A program made the position numbers and the translations under genes. From Pseudomonas sp. ACM7 (GTDB taxonomy: Bacteria > Pseudomonadota > Gammaproteobacteria > Pseudomonadales > Pseudomonadaceae): a DNA stretch of 64,000 nt. Shown here in pieces: positions 46,312 through 57,031 of the stretch; positions within the stretch are counted from its first letter, which is position 1, and every line of letters starts with the position of its first letter. The stretch lies in assembly GCF_004136015.1 (NCBI RefSeq), contig NZ_CP024866.1, forward strand, positions 3,602,960 through 3,666,959, given 5' to 3'. A model generated the notes under the pieces. It made no database searches. It saw nothing but the letters and a program-made list of their open reading frames with translations, and was not told where the DNA came from.

Positions 46312-46385
46312 GCGCCTTCGCGAGCAAGCCCGCTCCCACATTTGAAATGCATTTCCCTGTGGGAGCGGGCTTGCTCGCGAAGGCG
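46312..46385. repeat. REP palindrome, inward orientation
   Basis: CCTTCGCGAGCAAGCCCGCT, then a short centre (ACATTTGAAATGCATTTCCC) and the complement. Nearly identical, including the centre, to the element at 50924-51001. Between convergent yjiA and GntR genes. Confidence 0.9.
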
Positions 46386-46387
46386 AT

Positions 46388-47077
46388 CTAAACGGCAGCA
46401 CGATTCTGGCTCAGAACCGGTCCTGCGTTCAGTAAAGTCTCTTCAAGAAAATCCAGGTGCTGGTTTAGCAATGTCTCGGCCTTTTTGGCATCCCCACGCT
46501 CCACAGCCTCCAGAATTCCTTGGTGCACCTGCCACACGCAATAACCCTCCACCAGCGCATCAAACTGCGCAATCGCTAACGATATCAGCGGTACCAAACT
46601 GCCAAGAAAATGCGCCATCGGGGCATTCCCCGCCATTTCAGCCAAGTGCAAGTGGAAATCCCCCGATAACCGAATCGCCGGGCCACGCTCTGCACGCAGG
46701 CGCTCGCTGTCGATCAAGGCACGCAGGTGTTTCAAGTCTTGCGGACATGGTCGCTGACAGGCCAACCGCACCAAGGTGATTTCGGTCAGCCGCCGTGCAT
46801 GCAGTGTTTGCCGGGTCTGTTCGCTATCGAGCGCGGCGACGCGCGGACGATGGTTGACCCGAAGGACGATGATCTGCTGATGGGACAGTCGCGTCAGTAC
46901 GCCGCGAACGTCACTCCGTCGAGCGTTGAACATCTGCGCCAGGCTTTCTTCAGTAAAGCGACTGGCCGCATCAATGCGCTGTTCGAGAATAGCGTCGAAG
47001 ATCTGCGAATAGAGATCATCCTCCCGGTGCGGGAAGGGCAGGGCAGTGAGTGTTTGCGGTGAGGCGAAGCTGTTCAT
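46388..47077 (-). CDS. GntR-family (FCD/FadR-type) regulator 1
   Basis: 229 aa. Winged HTH (EDDLYSQIFDAILEQRIDAA, FTEESLAQMFNARRSDVRGVLTRLS) and the helical FCD effector domain with metal-binding His/Asp (SGDFHLHLAEMAGNA). It is the last gene of a minus-strand set: DctA-type transporter, GntR regulator 2, GntR regulator 1, with 25 nt between the two regulators. Ligand likely a carboxylate, inferred from the FCD domain and the transporter. Confidence 0.87.
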   Translation of the reverse strand: MNSFASPQTLTALPFPHREDDLYSQIFDAILEQRIDAASRFTEESLAQMFNARRSDVRGVLTRLSHQQIIVLRVNHRPRVAALDSEQTRQTLHARRLTEITLVRLACQRPCPQDLKHLRALIDSERLRAERGPAIRLSGDFHLHLAEMAGNAPMAHFLGSLVPLISLAIAQFDALVEGYCVWQVHQGILEAVERGDAKKAETLLNQHLDFLEETLLNAGPVLSQNRAAV

Positions 47078-47102
47078 GGCTTGTCTCCAGTTCGAAGCGG
47101 AC

Positions 47103-47819
47103 TCAACTGACGAGGTTGTCGTCCGGAATATTCAATTCGATGCCCATCCGCTGGCCTTCCCGAAGGATGTGCCGACGCATCTCGGCGCTGGCCTGGGCGC
47201 TGTTTTTGCTGCGAATAGCGCGCACCACGGCTTCGTTCTCCTCAAGGCGCTCAGCCAAATGCTCCGGGGAGTTGCGCAGCACGTCGGCGCTTTGCTTGAG
47301 GGCGTTGCTGGTCTGTTGCACCACACTCTGGAAAATCGGGTTCGACGTCAGCGTGAACAGTTCTTCGTGGAAGGCGATGTAGGCGTTCACGCCGGCTTCA
47401 CTGTCGTTGGCTTCCAGTGCTTCGCGCATGTCCATCAGGGTCAGGCGCAGTTGCCCGACTTCCTTGCTGCTGATCGACTGCGCCACCAGGCCGACAATGA
47501 ACGGCTCGAGGGTGTAGCGCAGTTGCAACACGTCTTCCAGGCTCGCACCGGCGACTGCGCTGTCGTGGCTTTGGCTGTCGCTGAGATTGGCCTCCAGCAC
47601 CACCACGCCTTTACCCGGCATGGAGCGCACCAGGCCGAGAGTTTCCAGCACGATGACCGCTTCACGCAGGCTCGGGCGGCTGATGCCCAGTTGTTCGGCC
47701 AGCTCACGCTGCCCCGGCAGCATCTCGCCGGAGCGCCACTGACCACGGGCCAAAGCGGCCCGAAGTTTCTCTACGACTGAATTGACGACGGTTGACGAGG
47801 TGATCACTGTTCGCTCCAT
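47103..47819 (-). CDS. GntR-family (FCD/FadR-type) regulator 2
   Basis: 238 aa. HTH (VVEKLRAALARGQWRSGEML, LAEQLGISRPSLREAVIVLE), FCD domain with FIVGLVAQSIS and AYIAFHEELFTLTSNP (metal His). It follows the DctA-type transporter after ~50 nt and is clearly a different branch from regulator 1 (little identity outside the HTH). ATGs at 47819 and 47825 are both possible; neither has a strong ribosome site. Confidence 0.86.
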   Translation of the reverse strand: MERTVITSSTVVNSVVEKLRAALARGQWRSGEMLPGQRELAEQLGISRPSLREAVIVLETLGLVRSMPGKGVVVLEANLSDSQSHDSAVAGASLEDVLQLRYTLEPFIVGLVAQSISSKEVGQLRLTLMDMREALEANDSEAGVNAYIAFHEELFTLTSNPIFQSVVQQTSNALKQSADVLRNSPEHLAERLEENEAVVRAIRSKNSAQASAEMRRHILREGQRMGIELNIPDDNLVS

Positions 47820-47874
47820 GAGCATCCAAAATGATTGATGACCGTGCCTGCCCGTGGGCAGGCACGGCGATTAT

Positions 47875-49188
47875 TCAGAATTCCTGCTGATGCGCCGGGC
47901 CGACAGGTTTTCTCGGCTGGAAGGTATAACCCACCTGGCCAGAAAGTACTTTGTTCGCCCGTTGGATATCGATGTCCTTTTCCCAGCGCGCGATGGCCAC
48001 GGTGGCGACGCAGTTGCCGATCAGGTTGGTCAGCGCTCGGCCGATGCCCATGAACCAGTCCACTGCCAACACCAGCACCAGGCCAACAACCGGAATCGCC
48101 GGGATCGCCGTCAGTGTTGCCGCTAGAATCACCAGCGCCGAGCCGGGAATCCCGTGGGCGCCTTTAGAGGTGATCAACGACACCAGCAGAATCGTCAGCA
48201 GGTCGGTCATGGCCAGCGGCGTGCCGGTGGCATTGGCGATGAACACGATGGCGAGGGTCAGGTAGATCGAGAAACCGTCCAGGTTGAACGAGTAACCGGT
48301 AGGAATGACCAACCCGACCGTCGAACTGCCAATGCCCAGATGCTCAAGCTTGCGCATGATTTGTGGCAGCACGGCGTCGGAGGAGGCGGTGCCCATGACG
48401 ATCAGCAGTTCTTCGCGCAGGTACTTGAGCAACGGCCACATCTTCAGGCCCGAAAGGCGCATCACCAGGCCGAGAATCAATGTCACAAACGCCACGCAGG
48501 TCAGGTAAAACAGGCCGACCAGGCTGCCCAGGTGCTGCAGCGAATCCAGGCCATATTTGCTGGTGGTGAAAGCGATGGCGCCGAACACGCCGATCGGCGC
48601 CAGGCGCACGATCATGCCCATGATGCGGAAGATCACGTGGCTCAGCTCATTGATCAGCCGGGAAATACCCGACGCTGCTTCGCCCACCAGGTTCAGCGCA
48701 CTGCCGAACAGCACCGAAAACAGCAGGACTTGCAGAATGTTGTTCTCCGCGAAGGCGCCGATTACCGAGGTCGGGATCAGGTTCATCAGGAACTGGGAGG
48801 TGGTTTGCATGTGCTGACCGCGCTGAGCGATGTCGCCCATGTCGGCAGCGGAAAGCTGATCCAGATGAATGTTCGCGCCGCTGCCGATGCCGGTGCTGAA
48901 GGCGAACACCAGACCAATCACCAGGGCGATGGTGGTCAGGATTTCGAAGTAGATCACCGATTTCAGGCCGATGCGTCCGACCTTCTTCAGGTCGCCGGCA
49001 CCGCTGATGCCGCTGACCACTACGCAGAACACGATCAGACCGATGAGCATCTTGATCAGTTTGATGAAGCCATCGCCGAGCGGTTTGAGCTGGGCGGAGT
49101 ATTCAGGAAGGGCCAGCCCACAGACGATGCCGAGCACCAGTCCGAGAACCACTTGGAGGAAGATTGAGCGCGAGCACCATCTGAGCAT
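47875..49188 (-). CDS. Dicarboxylate:cation symporter, DctA/DAACS family
   Basis: 437 aa. The fold is indicated by the signature GTASSDAVLPQIMRKLE (serine-rich re-entrant hairpin 1), IPTGYSFNLDGFSIYLTLA (NMDGT-like motif, here NLDGF), LVSLITSKGAHGIPGSALVIL and the terminal VDWFMGIGRALTNLIGNCVA. DctA proteins import succinate, fumarate or malate with protons or sodium. The NLDGF variant and the downstream pair of FCD regulators suggest a more specialised carboxylate. It heads a three-gene minus-strand operon. Confidence 0.9.
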   Translation of the reverse strand: MLRWCSRSIFLQVVLGLVLGIVCGLALPEYSAQLKPLGDGFIKLIKMLIGLIVFCVVVSGISGAGDLKKVGRIGLKSVIYFEILTTIALVIGLVFAFSTGIGSGANIHLDQLSAADMGDIAQRGQHMQTTSQFLMNLIPTSVIGAFAENNILQVLLFSVLFGSALNLVGEAASGISRLINELSHVIFRIMGMIVRLAPIGVFGAIAFTTSKYGLDSLQHLGSLVGLFYLTCVAFVTLILGLVMRLSGLKMWPLLKYLREELLIVMGTASSDAVLPQIMRKLEHLGIGSSTVGLVIPTGYSFNLDGFSIYLTLAIVFIANATGTPLAMTDLLTILLVSLITSKGAHGIPGSALVILAATLTAIPAIPVVGLVLVLAVDWFMGIGRALTNLIGNCVATVAIARWEKDIDIQRANKVLSGQVGYTFQPRKPVGPAHQQEF

Positions 49189-49368
49189 GGGAGGAATCCT
49201 GGTCGGTGTCCTGGCTGCCGTGCGCTTCGCGCATCAGATTCAGGACTTAATTATTGTGGTCTTACCGGTATGTCCAGTGCAGGCGCAGTCTACGCTGGGT
49301 TTTTTCAGGATGACAAGTAAAAATAGCAAAATTGGCATGACCGGTCTGACCAGTGGTGCGGGTCCCCC

Positions 49369-49462
49369 AAGGAGCTGCCGAAGGCTGCGATCTTTTGATC
49401 TTGCTCTTCATCGGTCTGTCGGACGCTAAAATCAAAAGATCGCAGCCTTCGGCAGCACCTAC
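49369..49462. repeat. Inverted repeat, GTAGGAGCTG family (CTTCGGCAG subtype)
   Basis: AAGGAGCTGCCGAAGGCTGC ... GCAGCCTTCGGCAGCACCTA around a ~26-nt centre; the outer arm ends have diverged (AAGGAG against CACCTAC). The rest of 49189-49543 holds the dctA promoter side and the glyA terminator; no gene is seen. Confidence 0.88.
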
Positions 49463-49489
49463 ACCGGTCGTCATGAACGTTCAGGCATA

Positions 49490-49519
49490 AAAAAACCGGC
49501 CATCACTGACCGGTTTTTT
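49490..49519 (-). terminator. Terminator of glyA
   Basis: ACCGGTCAGTGATGGCCGGT followed by TTTTTTT on the minus strand, 24 nt after the glyA stop; the plus strand also carries a T-run. Confidence 0.85.
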
Positions 49520-49543
49520 CATTGCTGCGGTTTAGCGGGCTGA

Positions 49544-50797
49544 TTAGGCGCCGTATACCGGCAGCTTCTTGCAGATGGCCTTGACCTTCTCACGAACGGC
49601 GTCGATCACCGCTTCGTTGTTCAGGTCCGCCAGTATGTCGCAGATCCAGCCGGCCAGCTCTTTGCACTCTGCTTCCTTGAAGCCACGAGTGGTCACAGCC
49701 GGAGTACCGAAGCGCAGACCGGAGGTGACGAACGGGGAGCGTGGATCGTTTGGCACGGAGTTCTTGTTCACAGTGATGAACGCTTTGCCCAGAGCGGCGT
49801 CGGCGTCTTTACCGGAGATTTCCTGCTTGATCAGCGACAGCAGGAACAGGTGGTTTTCAGTACCGCCCGAGACCACGTCGAAACCGCGCTCGATGAACAC
49901 GCCGGCCATGGCCTTGGCGTTCTTCACCACTTGTTGCTGGTAAGTCTTGAACTCAGGCTGCAGTGCTTCCTTGAAGCAGATCGCTTTGGCGGCGATCACG
50001 TGCTCCAGCGGGCCACCCTGGGCGCCCGGGAATACCGCGGAGTTGAGCTTCTTCTCGATGTCGGCGTTGGCGCGAGCCAGGATCAGGCCGCCACGGGGAC
50101 CGCGCAGGGTCTTGTGCGTGGTGGTGGTCACGACGTCAGCGAAAGGCACCGGGTTCGGGTAGACGCCAGCGGCGACCAGACCGGCCACGTGGGCCATGTC
50201 GACGAACAGGTAAGCGCCAACCTTGTCAGCGATTTCGCGGAAACGCGGGAAGTCGAGGATCTGCGAGTAGGCAGAGAAACCGGCCACGATCATTTTCGGT
50301 TTGTGTTCAACAGCCAGACGCTCGACTTCGTCGTAGTCGATCAGGCCGTTGCCGTCGATACCGTACTGAACGGCGTTGTACAGCTTGCCGGAGGAGGAAA
50401 CGCTGGCACCGTGGGTCAGGTGACCGCCGTGCGCCAGGCTCATGCCCAAGATGGTGTCGCCCGCTTGCAGCAGAGCCAGGTAAACGGCGCTGTTGGCTTG
50501 CGAACCGGCGTGCGGCTGAACGTTGGCGTAATCGGCGCCAAACAGTTCTTTTGCACGGTCGATGGCCAGTTGCTCGACCACGTCGACGAACTCGCAACCA
50601 CCGTAGTAGCGCTTGCCCGGGTAGCCTTCGGCGTACTTGTTGGTCAGTACCGAGCCTTGAGCTTCCATCACCGCAGGGCTGGTGTAGTTTTCCGAAGCGA
50701 TCAGCTCAATGTGCTCTTCCTGGCGCTGAGCTTCTTGCTCCATGGCGGCAAAGAGATCGGCGTCGTACTTGGCAATAGTCAAATCACGGCTGAACAT
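49544..50797 (-). CDS. glyA: Serine hydroxymethyltransferase
   Basis: 417 aa, standard length. Motifs are [20 protein letters not shown] near the N terminus, [20 protein letters not shown] and the PLP-lysine segment [16 protein letters not shown]. It interconverts serine and glycine with tetrahydrofolate in the cytosol. The ATG at 50797 is preceded by GGACCGCC; an ATG at 50809 adds four residues. Pseudomonads usually have more than one glyA. Confidence 0.95.
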   Translation of the reverse strand: MFSRDLTIAKYDADLFAAMEQEAQRQEEHIELIASENYTSPAVMEAQGSVLTNKYAEGYPGKRYYGGCEFVDVVEQLAIDRAKELFGADYANVQPHAGSQANSAVYLALLQAGDTILGMSLAHGGHLTHGASVSSSGKLYNAVQYGIDGNGLIDYDEVERLAVEHKPKMIVAGFSAYSQILDFPRFREIADKVGAYLFVDMAHVAGLVAAGVYPNPVPFADVVTTTTHKTLRGPRGGLILARANADIEKKLNSAVFPGAQGGPLEHVIAAKAICFKEALQPEFKTYQQQVVKNAKAMAGVFIERGFDVVSGGTENHLFLLSLIKQEISGKDADAALGKAFITVNKNSVPNDPRSPFVTSGLRFGTPAVTTRGFKEAECKELAGWICDILADLNNEAVIDAVREKVKAICKKLPVYGA

Positions 50798-50923
50798 GGC
50801 GGTCCTCAAGGATCGGGGGCAGAAAAGGGGGGCATTCTAACCCATCGGGTTTTGGAAGGCATATGAAAGGACATCATGTCGCAGACAAGTGGGCTTCATG
50901 ACCAGATATGTGGCGCCTGGAAG

Positions 50924-51001
50924 GGCCTCTTCGCGAGCAAGCCCGCTCCCACATTTGAAATGCGTTCCCCTGTGGGAGCGGGCTTGCTCGCGAAGAGGCC
51001 G
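50924..51001. repeat. REP palindrome, inward orientation
   Basis: GGCCTCTTCGCGAGCAAGCC ... GGCTTGCTCGCGAAGAGGCC, perfect arms of ~32 nt around a short centre. Same centre as the copy at 46312-46385 but for two or three bases. Located between glyA and morA on the minus strand. Confidence 0.9.
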
Positions 51002-51020
51002 CCTGCATCACTACAAAGTC

Positions 51021-54000
51021 TCAGTCGAACATGAACAACGCATCATTGCTGAACTGCGCCTCAAACCGGTTCGCCGGCATCGGCCGGCCGAACAGATACC
51101 CCTGAACCTCATCGCAACCATGCTCACGCAGGAAGTCGAGTTGCTCGTGTGTTTCCACGCCCTCGGCGATCACCGCCAGATTGAGGCTGTGGGCCATGGC
51201 AATGATCGCGCGGGCAATCTGCGCATCCTGCTCACCCGACGGCAGGCCGTCGACGAAGGTGCGGTCGATTTTCAGCACGTCGATGGGGAACTGCTTGAGG
51301 TAGTTGAGCGATGAGTAACCGGTGCCGAAGTCGTCGACCGCAATGCTCAGGCCGAGATTTTTCAGCCCGGCGAGAATCTGCATCGCTTCGCTGACTTCGC
51401 GCATCAGGATACTTTCGGTCAGTTCCAGCTCCAGGCACGCCGGCGGTAGGCCGGTTTCCTTGAGGATGGTGGCGATTCGCGTCCCGAGTTGGCCGTCGGA
51501 GAATTGCCGGGCCGAAATGTTCACCGACACCTTCGGCACCCGGACCTTGGCTTGATGCCAGGTCTTGAGTTGACGGCAGGCCTCGCTGATCACCCAGTCG
51601 CCGACATCCACCACCAGACCGAGCTCTTCGAGCACCGGTATGAAGTCTCCCGGCGGCACCAGACCGCGTCGCGGATGGCGCCAGCGCAGCAAGGCTTCGG
51701 CGCCGGTCAGGCGTTTGCCATCGCCGCTGAACTGCGGTTGGTAGTACAACACGAACTCGTCCTGCTCCAGGGCGTGTCGTAAGTCGCTTTCCAGCTCCAG
51801 ACGCTCCAGGGCGCTGGCGTTCATATCGGCCTGATAGAACTGGAAGTTGTTCTTGCCACGCTCCTTGGCGTGATACATCGCGGTGTCGGCGTTTTTCATC
51901 AGCTGGCTGAGTTCGTTACCGTCCTGAGGGCTCAGGGCGATGCCGATACTGGCCGTGACGAAGAACTCGCGGCCTTCAAGCACGAACGGTTTCACCAGGC
52001 TGGCGAGAATCTGTTCGGCCACATGAATCGCCCGGTTCAAGGCAATTTCACGGTTGGCCCGCGGTTGCAGCAGCAAGGTGAATTCATCGCCGCCCATGCG
52101 CGCCACGGTGTCGTCATCATCGACACAGCCGAGCAGGCGCGTGGCCATTTCCTTGAGCATGCGATCGCCGGCGGCGTGGCCCAGGGAGTCGTTGATCGGT
52201 TTGAAGCGGTCCAGGTCGAGGAACATCAGCACGACCCAGGACTTCTGCCGTTCGGCCGATTGCAGCGCCGTGTGCAGGCGATCCTGGAACAGCGTGCGGT
52301 TGGGCAGGTGGGTCAGGGCGTCGTAATAGGCGAGGCGGTGAATCCGCTGCTCACTGGCCTTGCGTTCGCTGATGTCGCTGAAGAAGCACACGTAGCTGGC
52401 CAGGTCGCCTTCGTCATCCAGCACCGCCGTAATCCCGACCCAGGCCGGGTAATGCTCGCCATTGCGGCGCTTGAGCCAGACTTCGCCTTCCCACGTGCTG
52501 TGCTGATGCAATTGCTTGAGCACATAACGCAGATGGGCTTCCTGCTGTTCGTCGACGGTCAGCATGTTCGGCAACTGGTCGAGCACCTGCTCCACCGCAT
52601 AACCGCTGACACGGCTGAAGGCTTCGTTGGCCTGGACGATGTAGCCGGCCGGGTCGGTAATCAGGATCGCAGAAGTCGAGTGCTCAAATACGGTTGCGGC
52701 CATGCGCAGGTCTTTTTCGGCCCGGCGTTGCTGGCTGATGTCACGACCGACGCCCAGCACGCCTTCGAATGCACCGTGTTCGTCCCAGACCAGCACCAGC
52801 CGCAGTTCAATAGGAATCTTGCGCCCGTCGGCCCGCAGACAGTCGAACAAAAACAGTTGGGTCTGCACCTGACTGCGCAACAGCGCCAGTTGGTCGGGTT
52901 TATTCAGCGCTTTGCTGACCCGGTCCATCAGGTGGTAAATGCCGGTCAGCTGTTGCGGGTTGGCGATGGTCGATTGCCAGCCGTTCTGGAAAATCCAGTC
53001 GGCGTCGTAGCCCAGCACGGCTTGCACCGACGGGCTGACGTAGTTGAGCGCCATCTTGCTGTCGGTCGAGAAAATCACGTCGCTGATGCTTTCGGCGAGC
53101 ATCCGGTAACGCTGCTCGCTGTCGCGCAGGGACTCACTGGCCTCGATCTGATCGGTGATGTCCTTGGCCACGCCGATGATCCGCGTGACCTGATCATGCT
53201 TGTCCCGCGCCAGTGCCTGTTCGCGGATGTCGAAACGCCGCCATTTGCCGTCCCGGTGGCGGAAGCGCAGCTGGCATTGCATCAATTGTCTGTAACCGGC
53301 CTGGCGCTGGGTTTGGCGCGAGCGGTGGTAGAAGTCCGCATCTTCGGGGTGCAGCAGAATTTCCCAGAAATACTCGCCCATCTGGTGCAGTTCGGTGCGG
53401 TTGTAACCGAGCGTCTGGCCCAGGTGGTGGTTGCTGAAAATCATTCGCTGGCTGATCACGTCCTGCACGTACAGATGATCCGGCACGGTGCGTACCACGT
53501 CGGACCAGAATCCTTCGCGCTCCAACAGCGACAGTTCGACGAGCTTGCGGCTCGTGATGTCGGTGATGCTCAGGATCACCGCTTTATAGTCGTCCTGGTC
53601 TTCCGGCAGACGCAGGACCAGCCACAAGTGCTGGTCGCGGCCATTGGCGTCTTGCAGTTTGATTTCCAGTTCAAGCTGTTTCTGCTGGTTGAGCACCGCG
53701 TCGAGCACTTGATCGCCGATGGCGGTGCCGTCCTGCGGGTTGCCGTCGATCAGCAGTTTCCAGGCTTGATCGCAAGCGTTGACGTTGAGCAGTTGCAGGG
53801 CGACCAGGTTGACCTCGGTGATGCGCAGTTCCTGCAGAAGTTGCTGGCGTTGTTCCGGTGTATCGAGCCAGGCCTTCAGGTGCTCGCTGCTGTGCAGCTG
53901 AGCCTTGTCGAAGACGCTTTTGAGCCCGGACACGTCGAGTACACACAAGGCAACGCCGGTGCCTTCGAAAATATCCTGGTAGCGTCGACGGCCTTCGTGC

Positions 54001-54869
54001 ACCTGGCGTTGGCGGCGGCGCATGTTCAACAGGGCGATGAACGGCAGGAGCGAGAACGCCAGGCCCAGAAGGCATTTGCCGATGAACGCCGGCAGCAGCT
54101 GTTCGATCACCCGTTGCCGGTCGAACAACCCGCGCAGTTGCCAGTCGCTGTTGCTCAGGGGCACTGTCAACACGCTGTTGGCAACATCGTCCTCGGTCAG
54201 TTCACCCGACTTGGCCAAGGGTAGTGACTCTTCGCGACTGATGACTTGGTGATTGAAGCGGTTTTCTACCAGCCACAGCGGGCGGATACCCGCTTCGTTT
54301 GGTTTGGTCAGCGACGAGAAAAATGTCGGCGTCAGGCGCAGAACCCAGTAGCCGCGGGTGCTACCGCTGGCTTGATGCAGCAGCAGATGCACCACCGAAC
54401 CGTCATTGGCATTGCTGAAATAATGGGCCTGGGCGTGACTGCGCCGGACCAGTTCGCTCAGGTACTCGGCGTCGTCGCTGTCGTCGGCACTGTCGTTGAG
54501 GACTTTGCCGGAGGGGCTGAGTAACGCGAGGCTGCGCAGGTCGGGCAAGGATTTTTGCAGTTTGCGCAACAGCGCCTGCTGTTCGTCGGCGCTTTGCGGT
54601 TGTTCGACGATCGGTAGCAGGTTGAGGGCGATCTGGGCGTTGAGCGCCATGTTCAGGCTGACTTGCGAGGCCAGATCAGCGGTGTAGTCGATGGTGTACT
54701 GACGCTGGTTTTTCTGGGTTTCGCGAAGCTGATCCAGCAACTGCCAGAACAGCAGCGCGAGCAGCAACAGAACGAGCGCCGCCAGCGCGCCCTTCAAGGA
54801 GCCACGCAGGGGTGAGCCGGTCGCAGGATTGAGTGCGCTCACGGAAGAAGGTGGGGAGACATTAGACAA
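51021..54869 (-). CDS. morA: Membrane GGDEF/EAL protein MorA
   Basis: 1282 aa. An N-terminal membrane segment (~residues 25-46), a periplasmic sensor region, a second segment (~265-285), then about four PAS/PAC modules (~295-840), a GGDEF domain (~845-1010) and an EAL domain (~1020-1275). The GGDEF signature is intact ([11 protein letters not shown]) and the EAL signature is [11 protein letters not shown] with later NFHVSVNVS-like [10 protein letters not shown] and [13 protein letters not shown], so both cyclase and phosphodiesterase activity are possible. In P. aeruginosa and P. putida MorA controls the timing of flagellar formation, motility and biofilm. Adjacent to glyA as in PAO1. Confidence 0.93.
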   Translation of the reverse strand: MSNVSPPSSVSALNPATGSPLRGSLKGALAALVLLLLALLFWQLLDQLRETQKNQRQYTIDYTADLASQVSLNMALNAQIALNLLPIVEQPQSADEQQALLRKLQKSLPDLRSLALLSPSGKVLNDSADDSDDAEYLSELVRRSHAQAHYFSNANDGSVVHLLLHQASGSTRGYWVLRLTPTFFSSLTKPNEAGIRPLWLVENRFNHQVISREESLPLAKSGELTEDDVANSVLTVPLSNSDWQLRGLFDRQRVIEQLLPAFIGKCLLGLAFSLLPFIALLNMRRRQRQVHEGRRRYQDIFEGTGVALCVLDVSGLKSVFDKAQLHSSEHLKAWLDTPEQRQQLLQELRITEVNLVALQLLNVNACDQAWKLLIDGNPQDGTAIGDQVLDAVLNQQKQLELEIKLQDANGRDQHLWLVLRLPEDQDDYKAVILSITDITSRKLVELSLLEREGFWSDVVRTVPDHLYVQDVISQRMIFSNHHLGQTLGYNRTELHQMGEYFWEILLHPEDADFYHRSRQTQRQAGYRQLMQCQLRFRHRDGKWRRFDIREQALARDKHDQVTRIIGVAKDITDQIEASESLRDSEQRYRMLAESISDVIFSTDSKMALNYVSPSVQAVLGYDADWIFQNGWQSTIANPQQLTGIYHLMDRVSKALNKPDQLALLRSQVQTQLFLFDCLRADGRKIPIELRLVLVWDEHGAFEGVLGVGRDISQQRRAEKDLRMAATVFEHSTSAILITDPAGYIVQANEAFSRVSGYAVEQVLDQLPNMLTVDEQQEAHLRYVLKQLHQHSTWEGEVWLKRRNGEHYPAWVGITAVLDDEGDLASYVCFFSDISERKASEQRIHRLAYYDALTHLPNRTLFQDRLHTALQSAERQKSWVVLMFLDLDRFKPINDSLGHAAGDRMLKEMATRLLGCVDDDDTVARMGGDEFTLLLQPRANREIALNRAIHVAEQILASLVKPFVLEGREFFVTASIGIALSPQDGNELSQLMKNADTAMYHAKERGKNNFQFYQADMNASALERLELESDLRHALEQDEFVLYYQPQFSGDGKRLTGAEALLRWRHPRRGLVPPGDFIPVLEELGLVVDVGDWVISEACRQLKTWHQAKVRVPKVSVNISARQFSDGQLGTRIATILKETGLPPACLELELTESILMREVSEAMQILAGLKNLGLSIAVDDFGTGYSSLNYLKQFPIDVLKIDRTFVDGLPSGEQDAQIARAIIAMAHSLNLAVIAEGVETHEQLDFLREHGCDEVQGYLFGRPMPANRFEAQFSNDALFMFD

Positions 54870-55154
54870 ACTGTAATCCTGCGGTTTGGCTGGACTGGCG
54901 CGACGTGCACTATAAGCCGGACGCCCGGAGGGCGGCTAGCATGCCCTGAGTTGTGGCAAAGTGCCAGTCCCGCTCGGCTGGACTGCCTTCCGTCAATCAG
55001 GTAGCTTTGCCGGTTACGCGGGAGCGTTCCAGCTCCTAGAATTTGGCTTTTTCAGCGCGCACGCATTGATACCCATCAATCGGACGACGCGCACGGCCTG
55101 GCCGGGCATCGCCCGCGCCCCAATCATTCATCGTTCACTGACCCTAGGTTCTCC

Positions 55155-56819
55155 ATGGCTCAATACGTATTCACCATGCATCGGCTGGGTAAAGTTGTTC
55201 CGCCGAAGCGGGAAATCCTGAAAAACATTTCGCTGTCGTTCTTCCCGGGCGCCAAGATTGGCGTACTCGGCCTTAACGGTTCGGGTAAATCCACGCTGTT
55301 GAAAATCATGGCGGGCGTCGACACCGAGTTCGACGGCGAAGCCCGTCCGATGCCGGACCTGAACATCGGCTACCTGCCGCAAGAACCGATCCTGGACCCG
55401 ACCAAGACCGTGCGTGAAGTGGTTGAGGAAGCGGTCAGCGTGATCAAGAACGCCCAGGCTCGCCTGGACGAGGTCTACGCGGCTTACGCTGATGAAGATG
55501 CCGACTTCGACAAACTGGCCGCTGAACAAGCCAAGCTCGAAGCCATCCTGCAAGCCAGTGACGGCCACAACCTGGATCGCCAACTGGAAGTCGCCGCCGA
55601 TGCGCTGCGTCTGCCGGCCTGGGATGCCAAGGTCGAATTCCTGTCCGGTGGTGAGAAGCGTCGTGTGGCCCTGTGCCGCCTGCTGCTGTCCGCACCCGAC
55701 ATGCTGCTGCTCGACGAACCAACCAACCACCTGGACGCCGATTCCGTCGCCTGGCTGGAGCACTTCCTGCACGATTTCCCGGGCACCGTGGTCGCGATCA
55801 CGCACGACCGTTACTTCCTGGACAACGTTGCCGGCTGGATCCTCGAACTCGACCGTGGCGCCGGTATCCCGTACGAGGGCAACTATTCGGGTTGGCTCGA
55901 AGCCAAGTCCGATCGTCTGGCTGCCGAATCCAAGCAGCAGTCGGCCCACGAAAAAGCCATGAAGGAAGAACTGGAGTGGGTGCGCAAAGGCGCCAAGGCC
56001 CGCCAGTCCAAATCCAAGGCTCGTCTGCAACGCTTCGAAGAAATGCAATCGCAGGAATTCCAGAAGCGCAGCGAAACCAACGAGATCTACATCCCGGCCG
56101 GTCCACGCCTGGGCGACAAGGTCATCGAATTCAAGAACGTTTCCAAGGGTTATGGCGATCGCGTGCTGATCGACAACCTGTCGTTCTCCATGCCTAAAGG
56201 CGCCATCGTTGGCGTGATCGGCGGTAACGGTGCCGGTAAATCGACCCTGTTCCGCATGCTGATGGGCAAGGAAACGCCGGATTCGGGCAGCATCGAAGTC
56301 GGCGAAACCGTGCAACTGGCGTGCGTCGATCAGAGCCGCGAAGACCTGGACGGCAGCAAGACTGTGTTCCAGCAAATCTCCGACGGCTCGGATCAGATCC
56401 GTATCGGCAACTACGAGATTCCGTCGCGTACTTACGTCGGTCGCTTCAACTTCAAGGGCGGCGATCAGCAGAAGTTCGTCAAGGACCTGTCCGGTGGTGA
56501 GCGCGGTCGCTTGCACCTGGCCCTGACCCTGAAAGAGGGCGGCAACGTCCTGCTGCTCGACGAACCGTCCAACGACCTCGACGTTGAAACCCTGCGTTCC
56601 CTGGAAGAAGCCCTGCTGGACTTCCCGGGCGCTGCCATTGTGATCTCTCACGATCGGTGGTTCCTTGACCGCGTCGCGACTCACATCCTGGCGTACGAAG
56701 ACGACTCGCAAGCGGTGTTCTTCGAAGGTAACTACACCGAGTACGAAGCCGATCGCCGCAAACGCCTGGGCGAAGCCGCGACTCAGCCGCATCGTGTACG
56801 GCACAAGAAACTGGCCTGA
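55155..56819 (+). CDS. ettA: Energy-dependent translational throttle protein EttA (ABC-F)
   Basis: 554 aa, soluble ABC-F protein with two ATPase domains: the first has GLNGSGKSTLLK, LSGGEKRRVAL and LLLDEPTNHLD; the second has GGNGAGKSTLFR, LSGGERGRLHLA and LLLDEPSNDLD. The Arm insertion and charged P-site-tRNA-interaction linker (KAMKEELEWVRKGAKARQSK) lie between. It binds the ribosomal E site and slows translation when ADP is high. A long antisense open frame covers the gene but is a shadow. Confidence 0.95.
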   Translation: MAQYVFTMHRLGKVVPPKREILKNISLSFFPGAKIGVLGLNGSGKSTLLKIMAGVDTEFDGEARPMPDLNIGYLPQEPILDPTKTVREVVEEAVSVIKNAQARLDEVYAAYADEDADFDKLAAEQAKLEAILQASDGHNLDRQLEVAADALRLPAWDAKVEFLSGGEKRRVALCRLLLSAPDMLLLDEPTNHLDADSVAWLEHFLHDFPGTVVAITHDRYFLDNVAGWILELDRGAGIPYEGNYSGWLEAKSDRLAAESKQQSAHEKAMKEELEWVRKGAKARQSKSKARLQRFEEMQSQEFQKRSETNEIYIPAGPRLGDKVIEFKNVSKGYGDRVLIDNLSFSMPKGAIVGVIGGNGAGKSTLFRMLMGKETPDSGSIEVGETVQLACVDQSREDLDGSKTVFQQISDGSDQIRIGNYEIPSRTYVGRFNFKGGDQQKFVKDLSGGERGRLHLALTLKEGGNVLLLDEPSNDLDVETLRSLEEALLDFPGAAIVISHDRWFLDRVATHILAYEDDSQAVFFEGNYTEYEADRRKRLGEAATQPHRVRHKKLA

Positions 56820-56842
56820 TTTCAGGTTGGTTGCATGAAAGA

Positions 56843-56868
56843 ACGGAGCCTTCGGGCTCCGTTTTTTT
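56843..56868 (+). terminator. Terminator of ettA
   Basis: ACGGAGCC-TTCG-GGCTCCGT and a T-run; 8-bp stem with a UUCG loop, 23 nt after the stop. Confidence 0.92.
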
Positions 56869-56894
56869 ATGGGGTTTCAGATAGGCCACAGCGC

Positions 56895-57023
56895 GGCCAT
56901 CGTCGGAACGCCGCCTGAAGCAAGCTCGCTCCCACATGGATTTATGTAGGCCGAAAATCTTCAATCCAATGGAGATCTACTGTGGGAGCGAGCTTGCTCC
57001 GGGCGGCGTTCCGACGATGGCGC
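56895..57023. repeat. Inverted repeat, REP with GGCGTTCCGACGATGGC outer arms
   Basis: Outer arms GCCATCGTCGGAACGCCGCC and complement, inner arms AGCAAGCTCGCTCCCACA and complement, with a ~45-nt centre. The outer part also appears in one arm of the element at 63340-63443. Between convergent ettA and Gre-like genes. Confidence 0.88.
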
Positions 57024-57031
57024 CTTCAAGC

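Noticed and set aside
51870..54224. 784-codon open frame antisense to morA
   Set aside because: Same reason: a shadow of the PAS/GGDEF-encoding strand without recognisable domains or a ribosome site.
55128..56804. 558-codon open frame antisense to ettA
   Set aside because: It mirrors the ABC-F gene exactly, has no domain of its own, and long antisense frames are expected in GC-rich genes with strong third-position bias. ettA is certain by its motifs.
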